Source: Halobaculum marinum
GTDB taxonomy: Archaea > Halobacteriota > Halobacteria > Halobacteriales > Haloferacaceae
Assembly: GCF_029338555.1 (NCBI RefSeq)
Contig: NZ_CP119989.1
Span: forward strand, 186,001 to 250,000
Direction of reading: 5' to 3'
Length of the DNA: 64,000 nt
Part shown: piece by piece, positions 40,071-48,470 of the stretch
How positions within the stretch are numbered: position 1 is the stretch's first letter
Layout: every line of letters starts with the position of its first letter
Translations under genes and position numbers: made by a program
The notes under the pieces: model-generated
The model's database searches: none
Seen by the model: only the letters and a program-made list of their open reading frames with translations
What the model was told of the DNA's origin: nothing

Positions 40071-41107
40071 TGGCCGTCGCCGAGTCGCTCCCAGGGTCGC
40101 TGCGCGCGGCACTCGACCGGTGGGGGATCCGCGCGTCGTGGGTCGCGCTCGCGGTCACACTCCCGTTCGGCCTGCTCGCACCGACGCTGTCGCCGGCGCT
40201 TCGGTACGCGCCGTTCCTCGCGTCGGTACTGGTGTTCGGCCTCCCGCACGGCGCCGTCGACCACCTCGTGCCCGACCGCCTCGCCGGTACGGGACTGGTC
40301 CAGTCGGTCGCCGTCGTCGTCGCCGTCTACGCCGTCCTCGGCGTCGGCTACGGACTGTGGTGGGCCCTCGCGCCGGTGTCGGCGTTCGTGGCGTTCATCG
40401 CGATCACCCTCTTCCACTGGGGGCAAGGCGACGTGTACGCCCTGCTCGTGCTCGCGGGCGCGGAGCACCTCCCCTCGCGCGTCGAGCGGGGACTCGCGCT
40501 GGTCGTCCGCGGCGGCCTCCCGATGCTCGTCCCCCTCGTCGGCCACCCCACTGAGTACCGCCGCGTCGCCGGCGCGCTCGTCGGCCTGTTCGCCGGCGGG
40601 GTCGGCGCGCTCGACCCGGTGTTCACGCCGGCGGCACGGGTCGCGGTCGCGGTCGGCTTCGGCGCGCTCACACTCCTCGCGCTTGTGGTCGGGGGGGACC
40701 GCGTCCGCCGCGACGACGCCGCACGGCGGCCGTGGCTCGTCGACGCCGGCGAGACGCTCGGCCTGTGGGCGTACTTCCTGCTGGTGCCGCCGGTCGTCGG
40801 GATCGGGCTGTACTTCTGTTTCTGGCACGCGACGCGCCACATCGCGCGACTCGAACTGCTCGACCCGGGGGCGCGTGAGACGCTCGCCGCGGGCGACCTC
40901 CCGGGGACGCTCCGGCGGTTCGCCCGCGACGCCGCGCCCGCGACCGCCGGGGGCCTCCTCGTCGTCGCGGGCGTGTGGGCGCTCGCGCCGCGGCCCACCG
41001 CGGGGCCGGAGGGGCTGCTCGCCGTGTACCTCGTCGCCATCGCGGTCATGACCCTGCCGCACGTCGCCGTCGTGACGTGGATGGATCTGCGACAGGGTGT
41101 GTGGTGA
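40070..41107 (+). CDS. brp: beta-carotene 15,15'-dioxygenase, Brp/Blh family
   Basis: 345-residue membrane protein of the Brp/Blh family, which splits beta-carotene into two retinals. The iron-binding His pattern is seen in VFGLPHGAVDHLVPDRLAG, ALTLFHWGQGDVYALLV-type (here AITLFHWGQGDVYALL), CFWHATRHIARLELLDP and TLPHVAVVTWMDL, the four His-bearing segments of the family. Its ATG overlaps the crtY stop by one base. Retinal is thus made here, next to an opsin homologue that lacks Lys. Conventional rhodopsin genes may lie elsewhere in the genome; this window cannot tell. Confidence 0.93.
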   Translation: MAVAESLPGSLRAALDRWGIRASWVALAVTLPFGLLAPTLSPALRYAPFLASVLVFGLPHGAVDHLVPDRLAGTGLVQSVAVVVAVYAVLGVGYGLWWALAPVSAFVAFIAITLFHWGQGDVYALLVLAGAEHLPSRVERGLALVVRGGLPMLVPLVGHPTEYRRVAGALVGLFAGGVGALDPVFTPAARVAVAVGFGALTLLALVVGGDRVRRDDAARRPWLVDAGETLGLWAYFLLVPPVVGIGLYFCFWHATRHIARLELLDPGARETLAAGDLPGTLRRFARDAAPATAGGLLVVAGVWALAPRPTAGPEGLLAVYLVAIAVMTLPHVAVVTWMDLRQGVW

Positions 41108-41194
41108 ACACCGGGAGGAGAACGCCCGCGCCGGATCCGACTCGCCGGGATTCGGGGCGAACCGTTATGTGAGCGTCCGAAGTTCTCCCACGTG

Positions 41195-41311
41195 ATGTCC
41201 GAATCAGGGCGCTGTCACATCGGCGAGTGGGCCGCGCTCCTCGACGAGTCGGTCCCGGCGGACGCCTGCGAGGAGCGGCAGTTCGAGTTCCGGCCAGCCG
41301 AAGCCGTCTGA
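41195..41311 (+). CDS. possible 38-residue acidic small protein
   Basis: MSESGRCHIGEWAALLDESV, then PADACEERQFEFRPAEAV. It has two Cys and one His but no clear zinc pattern. Start codon at 41195 and stop at 41309-41311; the gap before hef (86 bases) contains the hef promoter and element. I do not recognise it, and a chance ORF cannot be excluded, though composition matches acidic haloarchaeal proteins. Confidence 0.4.
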   Translation: MSESGRCHIGEWAALLDESVPADACEERQFEFRPAEAV

Positions 41312-41340
41312 TCGGGGGTACCGGCGGGCGTACCCGCCCG

Positions 41341-41353
41341 CTTCACTTCCACC
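41341..41353 (+). promoter_or_regulatory. CTTCACTTCCACC element upstream of hef
   Basis: The 13-base CTTCACTTCCACC lies 57 bases before the hef ATG. An identical 13-mer is at 45185-45197, 56 bases before the second helicase start. Both are followed by a TTTA/TTCAAA box at about -28 and a CCCGAYGAGGCG segment. Confidence 0.5.
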
Positions 41354-41397
41354 GCGGTTCGCGAAGGTTTACCCCCGATGAGGCGATAGGATCGGCA

Positions 41398-43974
41398 ATG
41401 GCCGAGGCCGCCGAGACGGGCGCGTACGTCGAGCACCCCCTGCTGGTGCCGGAGTTCATCGAGGACCGCCGCTACCAGACGGAGTTGGCGGCGACCGCCC
41501 GCGGCGGCCACACGCTCGTGTGTCTCCCGACTGGCCTCGGGAAGACCACGGTCTCGCTGCTCGTCACCGCCCACCGCCTGTACGAGGTCGGTGGCAAGTC
41601 GCTGTTCCTCGCGCCGACGAAGCCGCTCGTGCAGCAGCACGCCGACTTCTACCGCGAGGCGCTGGACGTCGCCGACGAGGAGATCGTCGTGTTCACCGGC
41701 GAGGTACGCCCCGACGACCGCGCCGAGTTGTGGGAGTCGGCGAGCATCGTCATCGCGACGCCGCAGGTCGTCGAGAACGACCTCGTCGGCAACCGCATCT
41801 CGCTGTCGGACGTCACCCACCTCACCTTCGACGAGTGTCACCGCGCGAGCGGCGACTACGCGTACGTGTACATCGCCGAGCGCTACCACGCCGACGCCGA
41901 CGACCCGCTCGTGACGGGGATGTCGGCGTCGCCCGGGGGCGACCGCGAGGAGATCACCGAGGTGTGTGAGAACCTCGGGATCGAGCGCGTCGAGGTGATG
42001 ACTGAGGAGGACGCCGACGTGGCGGAGTACACCCACGACACCGACGTGCAGTGGGAGCGGATCGACCTGCCGGAGCCGATCGTCGAGATCCGCGACGCGC
42101 TCAACGAGGTGATCACCGACCGGTTAGAGATGCTGAAGTCGCTCGGCGTGTCGCGCACGACCCAGCCGGACGTGTCCCAGAAGGACCTCAACCGGATGCG
42201 CGGGGAGCTCCAGCGGATGATGGACGGCGGCGACTCGGACGCGTACAAGGGGATGTCCGTCCACGCGGAGGTGATGAAGCTCCGGCGGGCGGTCGAACTC
42301 GTCGAGACCCAGAGTGTCGAGGCGCTGCGCCGCTACTTCGAACGCCAGCGCAACGCCGCGCGCTCGTCGGGCGCCTCGAAGGCGAGTCAGCGGCTCGTCT
42401 CCGAGCCGAAAGTGAGAGAGGCGATGCGGAAGGCAGAGAACTTCGACGACCTCCACCCGAAGTTCCGCCGGACCAGAGTCCTGCTCGCACAGACGCTCGG
42501 CATCGGCGGCGGCGAGCGCGTCATCGTGTTCACCGAGTCGCGCGACACCGCCGAGGCGCTGACCGAGTTCCTCTCCACCTCCTTCGACACCCGGCGGTTC
42601 GTCGGGCAGAACGACACGGAAGGGTCCGACGGCATGACCCAGACGCAACAGCAGGAGACGCTCGACGCGTTCCGCGCCGGCGAGTTCGAGGTGCTCGTTT
42701 CCACCAGCGTCGCCGAAGAGGGACTCGACGTGCCGGAAGTCGACCTCGTCCTGTTCTTCGAGCCGGTTCCCACGGCGATCCGTTCCATCCAGCGGAAGGG
42801 CCGGACCGGTCGGCAAGACGAGGGCGCCGTCGTCGTCCTGCTCGCCAACGACACCCGCGACGAGGCGTACTTCTGGATCTCCCGGCGCCGCGAGAAGGAG
42901 ATGGAAGAGGAGTTGCGGAAACTGAAGGGCGTCGCCGACGAGATCGCTGGCGAGTTGGACGACGACCAAGCCGGACTCACCGACTTCGAGAGCGAGGGCG
43001 AGGGAAGCGAACCCTCGGAGCGAACGGAGAGCGAAGCGACCCGTGAGCAGTCGACCGCCGACGCCGCGAACGCCTCGGCCGAGTCGACGGCGACCGACGC
43101 GAGTGACAGTCAGCCGGGGCTCACCGACTTCGAGTCTGATGCCCGCGACGGTGAGGCCACCGACGACGAGGCCACCGACGACGAGGTGGACGCGGACGAA
43201 CGAGACGAGACGAGCGCGGCCGACGACGACGACGGCGTCGTCGCGACCGCGGGCACCGACGACGCAGACGGCGTCGAGATCGTCGTCGACCAGCGCGAGT
43301 TGGAGTCGACCATCGCGCGCGACCTCTCCACCCGAGACGGGATCACGACGCGACTGGAGACGCTGGCAGTCGGCGACTACGTGCTGTCGGACCGCGTCGC
43401 CGTCGAGCGCAAGTCAGTCGCCGACTTCCTCGACACGCTCGTGGGCGGCGACCGCTCGATGTTCGAGCAGGTGAAAGACACCGCCCGCGCGTACGCCCGG
43501 CCGGTCGTCATCGTCGAGGGGGAGGACCTGTACGGCGAGCGCAACGTCCACCCGAACGCGATCCGCGGCGCGCTGTCGTCGCTCGCCATCGACTTCGACG
43601 CCAGCGTCCTGCGCACGGAGAACGAGAAGGACACCGCCGACCTGCTGGAGGTGATCGCTCGCCGCGAACAGGAGACGAACGATCGCGAGGTGTCGGCCCA
43701 CGGCGAGAAGGGCGCGAAGACGCTCGCCGAACAGCAGGAGTACGTCGTCTCGTCCATCGCCGACATCGGCCCGGTCACCTCGCGCGCGCTGCTGGACCAC
43801 TTCGGGAGCGTCGAGGGCGTGATGACCGCCCGCGAGGAGGACTTGCTGGCGGTGTCGGGCGTCGGGCAGGTGACCGCCGACCGGATCCGGGAGGTCGTCG
43901 GGAGCGAGTACGCCGCCGCCCGCGCGAGCGACGAGGATGGTGACGACGAGGAAGCGACCGAAGACGAGGAGTGA
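41398..43974 (+). CDS. hef: Hef: Hel308/FANCM-type helicase fused to XPF nuclease
   Basis: 858-residue branched-DNA helicase-nuclease. N-terminal superfamily-2 helicase: Walker A VCLPTGLGKTTVSLLV near 40, DECH-box HLTFDECHRASGDYA near 143, and motif VI SIQRKGRTGRQDEGAVVVLL near 468. A long acidic linker (residues about 530-615, rich in Asp, Glu, Ser, Thr) follows. The XPF-type nuclease domain starts VEIVVDQRELES (near 625) with the active-site GDYVLSDRVAVERKSVADFL, and a C-terminal HhH pair ADIGPVTSRALLDHF ... AVSGVGQVTADRIREV (about 786-835). It processes stalled replication forks and is linked to PCNA in archaea. The ATG at 41398 has a GTTTAC box at -28. Confidence 0.95.
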   Translation: MAEAAETGAYVEHPLLVPEFIEDRRYQTELAATARGGHTLVCLPTGLGKTTVSLLVTAHRLYEVGGKSLFLAPTKPLVQQHADFYREALDVADEEIVVFTGEVRPDDRAELWESASIVIATPQVVENDLVGNRISLSDVTHLTFDECHRASGDYAYVYIAERYHADADDPLVTGMSASPGGDREEITEVCENLGIERVEVMTEEDADVAEYTHDTDVQWERIDLPEPIVEIRDALNEVITDRLEMLKSLGVSRTTQPDVSQKDLNRMRGELQRMMDGGDSDAYKGMSVHAEVMKLRRAVELVETQSVEALRRYFERQRNAARSSGASKASQRLVSEPKVREAMRKAENFDDLHPKFRRTRVLLAQTLGIGGGERVIVFTESRDTAEALTEFLSTSFDTRRFVGQNDTEGSDGMTQTQQQETLDAFRAGEFEVLVSTSVAEEGLDVPEVDLVLFFEPVPTAIRSIQRKGRTGRQDEGAVVVLLANDTRDEAYFWISRRREKEMEEELRKLKGVADEIAGELDDDQAGLTDFESEGEGSEPSERTESEATREQSTADAANASAESTATDASDSQPGLTDFESDARDGEATDDEATDDEVDADERDETSAADDDDGVVATAGTDDADGVEIVVDQRELESTIARDLSTRDGITTRLETLAVGDYVLSDRVAVERKSVADFLDTLVGGDRSMFEQVKDTARAYARPVVIVEGEDLYGERNVHPNAIRGALSSLAIDFDASVLRTENEKDTADLLEVIARREQETNDREVSAHGEKGAKTLAEQQEYVVSSIADIGPVTSRALLDHFGSVEGVMTAREEDLLAVSGVGQVTADRIREVVGSEYAAARASDEDGDDEEATEDEE

Positions 43975-44000
43975 AGCGGGTCAGTCGGCGGTCGCGTCCG

Positions 44001-44390
44001 TCACGGGACGACGGTGACGGGCACCGTCGTGTTGCGCACGACGCCCTCCGCGGCTGATCCGAGGATGGTCCGTTCGACCATCCCGACGCCGTGGTGACCC
44101 ATGAACACGTGGTCGTACCCCTCGCGCTCGACCAGCGCGAGCAGTTCCTTCGCGACCTCGCGGTCGGTCGGGACACCCATCTCGATCACGTCGAGCGACA
44201 CGTCAGCCTCGGCGTCGAGTTCGGCCAGCGTCGCCTCGGCGCGTTCGAGCACGTCGTCGGTGGCGCTCGTCTCGCCGTCCGAGACGTGGACGACGTCGAC
44301 CGTCGCGTCGAACGCCTCCGCGTAGGCGACGGCACGCCGGAGCGCCCGGTCGCTGTTGTCCGACCCGTCGACTGCGACGAGGACTTCCAT
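44001..44390 (-). CDS. universal stress protein UspA-like
   Basis: 129-residue single-domain USP. Motifs: MEVLVAVDGSDNSDRALRRA, ATVDVVHVSDGETSATDDVL, YDHVFMGHHGVGMVERTILG, SAAEGVVRNTTVPVTVVP. The G-x2-G-x9-G-S ATP-binding loop is incomplete here (MGHHGVGMVERTILGSAAEGV), so nucleotide binding is uncertain. The GGTTTTATTC box at -26 supports the ATG at 44390. It is convergent with hef. Confidence 0.92.
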   Translation of the reverse strand: MEVLVAVDGSDNSDRALRRAVAYAEAFDATVDVVHVSDGETSATDDVLERAEATLAELDAEADVSLDVIEMGVPTDREVAKELLALVEREGYDHVFMGHHGVGMVERTILGSAAEGVVRNTTVPVTVVP

Positions 44391-44462
44391 ACCGGATCGG
44401 CGCACGACGAGAGAATAAAACCGTAGGTCGGGAGACACCTCGGGCGGTGATCGGTCGGCGCG

Positions 44463-45134
44463 TCAGCGCCGCAGCGCCGCGAGCGCCTCGGCGGCTTCGC
44501 GGGCCGCTTCGAGGTGGGCGGCGGCGGTCCGCGGGTCCGTCGCCTCCGCACCGGCGTCCGCGTGGCGACCGAGCGCGCGAACGAGCGAGTCCCGCGCCGC
44601 CGCGAGGCCGTCGCCGGCCCCGGTCGCGGCGTCGGGGGCGCCCGTTGGGTCGCCGGCGGTCGTCGCCGCTGGCGCCGCGGGGGCGGTGCCGTTGGGTGCG
44701 GACCCACCGGGTGCGGCGTCGACGGGGGCCCGCGTGCCCGTCGGCGCGCCGTCGGGCACGTCCTCGCCGTCGGACGGCGAGACGGGCGGGGCAGCCGACG
44801 CACCCGACGCGGACGTCTGCTGGCCGGCGTCGGAACCCGCCGCACCGGCGTCGCCGGTCGCGGCGTCCGCACTTGCGGCGTCCGCACTCGCCGAAGCGCC
44901 GGAGCCGCCGCCGTCGCACTGCGGGCAGAACTCCCGCCCGTTCTGGCGGAAGATGGGCGACCCGCAGGCGTCACAGTGGCTGTTGGTCATCGTCGCGCCC
45001 TTCAACAGGAGTTCGCTCATCCGCCGCGTCGACTCCCGTTTCCGGTCGTCGCGGGCGAACTTCTCGCGGAGTTTCTCGCGCTCCGCCTCCTTGTCGAACC
45101 CGGAGTCGTCTCCGGCGGCTACGTCGTCGCTCAT
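44463..45134 (-). CDS. zinc-ribbon protein, autoantigen p27 (SSSCA1) family
   Basis: 223 residues. The first 55 are basic-acidic helix (FDKEAEREKLREKFARDDRK) then MSELLLKGATMTNSHCDACG and SPIFRQNGREFCPQC, a four-Cys zinc ribbon, which matches the Sjogren autoantigen 1 family found in archaea and eukaryotes. A long Ala/Pro/Gly/Asp-rich disordered stretch follows, then a C-terminal helix (RTAAAHLEAAREAAEALAAL). Its role is unknown. ACTTTTTCG at -27 suggests a leaderless message. It is divergent from the second helicase gene. Confidence 0.87.
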   Translation of the reverse strand: MSDDVAAGDDSGFDKEAEREKLREKFARDDRKRESTRRMSELLLKGATMTNSHCDACGSPIFRQNGREFCPQCDGGGSGASASADAASADAATGDAGAAGSDAGQQTSASGASAAPPVSPSDGEDVPDGAPTGTRAPVDAAPGGSAPNGTAPAAPAATTAGDPTGAPDAATGAGDGLAAARDSLVRALGRHADAGAEATDPRTAAAHLEAAREAAEALAALRR

Positions 45135-45184
45135 GTGCGTGGGATGAACCGGGGCGGCGAAAAAGTCAGCGGCACCGCGAATCG

Positions 45185-45197
45185 CTTCACTTCCACC
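45185..45197 (+). promoter_or_regulatory. CTTCACTTCCACC element upstream of the second helicase
   Basis: Identical 13-mer to that upstream of hef (41341-41353), 56 bases before the GTG at 45241. It is followed by TTCAAAC at about -26 and CCCGACGAGGCGG. Confidence 0.5.
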
Positions 45198-45240
45198 CCG
45201 CCACCCGTAGCTTCAAACCCGACGAGGCGGAAGTACGCCC

Positions 45241-47421
45241 GTGTCGACGACGGACGGCCACCTGCGCTTCTTCCCGTACGAAGAGCCGTACCCGAACCAG
45301 CGCGACGCGATGGACCGCGTCGCCAACTCGCTCGAACGCGGGCAGGACGTGCTGTTCGAGGGAGCACCCGGGACGGGCAAGACGCTCTCGGCGCTCGTTC
45401 CCGCCTTAGAGCACGCCCGCGAGCACGACCGGACCGTCGTCATCACCACGAACGTCCACCAACAGATGCGGCAGTTCGTGGAGGACGCCCGCGCCATCAA
45501 CGAGGCCGAGCCCATCCGCGCGTCGGTGTTCAAAGGGAAGGCGTCGATGTGCCACATCGACGTCGACTACCAGGAGTGTCAGACGCTCCGGGACACCACG
45601 CGCTCGCTCGTCGACGACGAGGCCGACAAAGAGCAGTTGGAGGAGCGCCTCGACGACCTCACCGACGAGATGCGCGACGGGTCGGGCGGCGACGCCGGCA
45701 GCGCCGCCGAGGCCCGGCAGGCCGTCCAAGAGGAGTTAGAACGGATCGACGAGGAGGCCGACGAGGAGTCGGCCAACACCTGCGACTACTACTACAACAA
45801 CCTCACCGGCGACACCGGGGAGTTCTTCTCGTGGCTGTTCGCTGACGTGCGCACGCCCGAGGAGGTGTACGAGTACGCCGGCAGTCGCGGCTTCTGCGGC
45901 TACGAACTGCTGAAGGAGGGGATGGAGGACGTGGAGTTGGTCGTCTGCAACTACCACCACCTGCTCGACCCGATGATCCGCGAGCAGTTCTTCCGGTGGC
46001 TCGACCGCGACCCGCAGGACGTCATCACCGTGTTCGACGAGGCGCACAACATCGAGGACGCCGCCCGCGACCACGCCTCGAAGACGCTCACCGAGAACAC
46101 CCTCGACGCCGCGCTCGACGAACTGAAGGAGTCCGACGACTCCCGCGCCGAACCCGCCGAGAACGTGCTCCGGGCGTTCACCGATGCGCTGCGGGACACC
46201 TACGACGAGCAACTCGGCTTCGGTGCCCGTGAGTCCGTCGGCGAGAACTGGGACGACGTGTCCATCGCCAACGAGGACCGTCGCGACGACCTCACGCTCG
46301 CGTTCCTCGACCGCTACGAGGGGCGCGGCATCCGCGCGGAGTGCGACCTCGCGCTCCAACTCGGTAAGCGCCTCGACGAGGAGTACGAGGAGGCGTACCG
46401 CGACGGCGAGACGACGACGCGCCGGGAGTGCCAGACCCTGCAAGCCGCGGCGTTCGTCTCCGCGTGGATGGACGGCGGCGGCGAGTTGGGGCAACACCCG
46501 GTCGTCTCCGTGCGTCGCGACGCCGGCACCGACGAGGTGTACGGCCGCGCGGAGTTGTACACCTGCATCCCCCGCGAGGTGACCGAGGACCTGTTCGACG
46601 AGGTGTACGCGAGCGTCCTCATGTCCGCGACCCTCCGCCCGTTCGACGTGACGAAGGACGTGCTCGGGCTGTCGGACCCCGCGACGCTCGCGTACGGCAT
46701 GGAGTACCCCGAGGCGAACCGCCGGACGTACTCGGTGGCGACGCCGGCGCTGTTCGCCTCCGAGCGCGACGACCCCGCGACACAGGAGACCATCGCCGCG
46801 ACGCTGTCGGACGTCGTCCGGTTCACACCCGGCAACAGCCTGCTGTTCTTCCCGTCGTACGCGGAGGCCGAGCGCTATCACGAACTCCTCTCTGGCGACC
46901 CGAATCTCGGCACGCTGCTGCTCGACGGCTCCGAACCGGACACCGAGCAACTCCGCAAGCGGCTCGTCGGCAGCGACGACGCCACTCTGTTCACGTCGCT
47001 GTGGGGGACGCTCGCGGAGGGCGTGAGCTTCGACGGCGACGACGCCCGTACGGTCGCCGTCGTCGGTGTCCCGTACCCGCACCTCTCCGAGCGGATGGAG
47101 GCAGTGCAGGATGCGTACGACCGCGCGTTCGCCGACCGGTCGCGCGACGCCGGGTGGGAGTACGCCGTCGAGATTCCGACCATCCGCAAGACCCGGCAGG
47201 CGCTCGGCCGGGTGATCCGCGCACCCGACGACTTCGGCGTGCGGGCGCTGCTGGACAAGCGCTACACCTCGGCGGACATGGGGAAGTACTCCGTGCGCGA
47301 CGCGTTCCCGCAGGAGGAGCGCGAGGAACTGATCGACATCGGCCCGGAGAAACTGAAGTTCGCGATGCTGAACTTCTACACCGACCACGACGCGTACGAC
47401 GGGCCGCCGCCACAGCCGTAG
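45241..47421 (+). CDS. XPD/DinG-type Fe-S helicase
   Basis: 726-residue superfamily-2 5'-3' DNA helicase. Walker A GAPGTGKTLSALVPAL near 40-55, DEAH box TVFDEAHNIEDAARDHASKT near 263, motif VI QALGRVIRAPDDFGVRALLD near 652. Four Cys lie in the Fe-S region: MCHIDVDYQEC, NTCDYYYN and GFCGYELL, the expected four-Cys pattern. So it is an XPD/FANCJ/DinG-type repair helicase. The GTG at 45241 follows a TTCAAA box at about -26. It shares an upstream element with hef, hinting at co-regulation in DNA repair. Confidence 0.93.
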   Translation: MSTTDGHLRFFPYEEPYPNQRDAMDRVANSLERGQDVLFEGAPGTGKTLSALVPALEHAREHDRTVVITTNVHQQMRQFVEDARAINEAEPIRASVFKGKASMCHIDVDYQECQTLRDTTRSLVDDEADKEQLEERLDDLTDEMRDGSGGDAGSAAEARQAVQEELERIDEEADEESANTCDYYYNNLTGDTGEFFSWLFADVRTPEEVYEYAGSRGFCGYELLKEGMEDVELVVCNYHHLLDPMIREQFFRWLDRDPQDVITVFDEAHNIEDAARDHASKTLTENTLDAALDELKESDDSRAEPAENVLRAFTDALRDTYDEQLGFGARESVGENWDDVSIANEDRRDDLTLAFLDRYEGRGIRAECDLALQLGKRLDEEYEEAYRDGETTTRRECQTLQAAAFVSAWMDGGGELGQHPVVSVRRDAGTDEVYGRAELYTCIPREVTEDLFDEVYASVLMSATLRPFDVTKDVLGLSDPATLAYGMEYPEANRRTYSVATPALFASERDDPATQETIAATLSDVVRFTPGNSLLFFPSYAEAERYHELLSGDPNLGTLLLDGSEPDTEQLRKRLVGSDDATLFTSLWGTLAEGVSFDGDDARTVAVVGVPYPHLSERMEAVQDAYDRAFADRSRDAGWEYAVEIPTIRKTRQALGRVIRAPDDFGVRALLDKRYTSADMGKYSVRDAFPQEEREELIDIGPEKLKFAMLNFYTDHDAYDGPPPQP

Positions 47422-47464
47422 CCGGAGCCGGTCGAGGTGGACGGACGCCGACTGGGGCCCGTCG

Positions 47465-47917
47465 CTACAGTCGCCCCCGCACGGCTCGACCCGTCCGCCC
47501 GAGCGCGTACCCGACACCCGCGACGACGACGCCGGCGACGACGAAGTACAGCACCACACCCCACAGCGGCGCGTCCCCCGTGGGGGGCGTACGTCCGAGC
47601 GACCGCGTGACGCCGCGTGCGACGACGGCGGCGACCGCCCACACCGACCCCGGAACGGCGCCGAGCGCGACTGCGATAGCCGGACCACGACCGCGCATGC
47701 CGCGAGTCGCTGCTGGGAGCGCGGGTGCGACCAACGCCACCGGAATCACCGCGTAGTACGCGGGGGCGAGCCACGACGCCCCACGGAACGGAACCGACGC
47801 AAGTGTGAGCGTGGCGAGTGCGAACACGGCCGCCCCGAAGACGACAATCGACGCTCGCCACAGCCAGTACTGACCGTCACCGTCAGGCCGTCCACCGACT
47901 CGTGACACGACGCTCAC
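47465..47917 (-). CDS. four-helix membrane protein, paralogue of neighbouring gene
   Basis: 150 residues. Four hydrophobic helices: FGAAVFALATLTLASVPF, PAYYAVIPVALVAPALPA, IAVALGAVPGSVWAVAAVVA and LWGVVLYFVVAGVVVAGVGY, the last ending ALGRTGRAVRGRL. It resembles the next gene upstream, whose helices are in the same order with the same LWxxxxxxxVxxGxVxAxxGxxxGR ending, so they are paralogues. GTG start overlaps the upstream stop (GTGA). I do not recognise a family. Confidence 0.7.
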   Translation of the reverse strand: MSVVSRVGGRPDGDGQYWLWRASIVVFGAAVFALATLTLASVPFRGASWLAPAYYAVIPVALVAPALPAATRGMRGRGPAIAVALGAVPGSVWAVAAVVARGVTRSLGRTPPTGDAPLWGVVLYFVVAGVVVAGVGYALGRTGRAVRGRL

Positions 47918-48396
47918 GCAGCCTCACCACCGGACCCACGTCGCCCCCACACGAGCAGTCCTGCCCGCCCGACGGCGAACCCGGCGAGTGCGCTCACGAC
48001 GCCGATGACGAGGGCCGTCCCCGCAATGGCCCACAGCGGCGAGTCGGGTATCGCCGCCGGGATCGACAACACCGCCTGTACCGCGTCACCGACGACGATC
48101 GCGAGCGCCCAAACGAGCGCCGGAACCGTCCCGAGTGCGATCGCTTGCAACAGGCCGCCGTCGAGGACGGCGCAGATGGCCCCCAGCACGGGTGGTGCGT
48201 AGAACAACACGGCGCGAAGCAGAATATCGTACAGCGGTTCGACGGCCGTGTTGTGGTCGAGTGCGGCGACGGCGACCGTGACGGCGGCGAGGGCGGCGAC
48301 GAGACTCCCCTCGACGGCGACGAGCGGTCGCCAGTAGCGAGGCCGAGCGTCGAACGAGACGAGTCGATGGAGGGGGTCGCGGGCTGAGGAGGGCAC
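47914..48396 (-). CDS. four-helix membrane protein, paralogue of 47465-47917
   Basis: 160-residue membrane protein. Helices: AVEGSLVAALAAVTVAVAAL, LLRAVLFYAPPVLGAICAVL, AIALGTVPALVWALAIVVGD and LWAIAGTALVIGVVSALAGF. Start chosen as the GTG at 48396, because a TTATTGATAGG patch is 21-28 bases upstream; a GTG at 48444 would put the ORF inside its own promoter. The TGA overlaps the GTG of the downstream paralogue. Function unknown. Confidence 0.65.
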   Translation of the reverse strand: MPSSARDPLHRLVSFDARPRYWRPLVAVEGSLVAALAAVTVAVAALDHNTAVEPLYDILLRAVLFYAPPVLGAICAVLDGGLLQAIALGTVPALVWALAIVVGDAVQAVLSIPAAIPDSPLWAIAGTALVIGVVSALAGFAVGRAGLLVWGRRGSGGEAA

Positions 48397-48470
48397 AGAC
48401 GGTGCTACTCGCCAACCTATCAATAACCTGTCTACGAGGACCACTACTTCCGCACGATCGCCGCGGGCAA

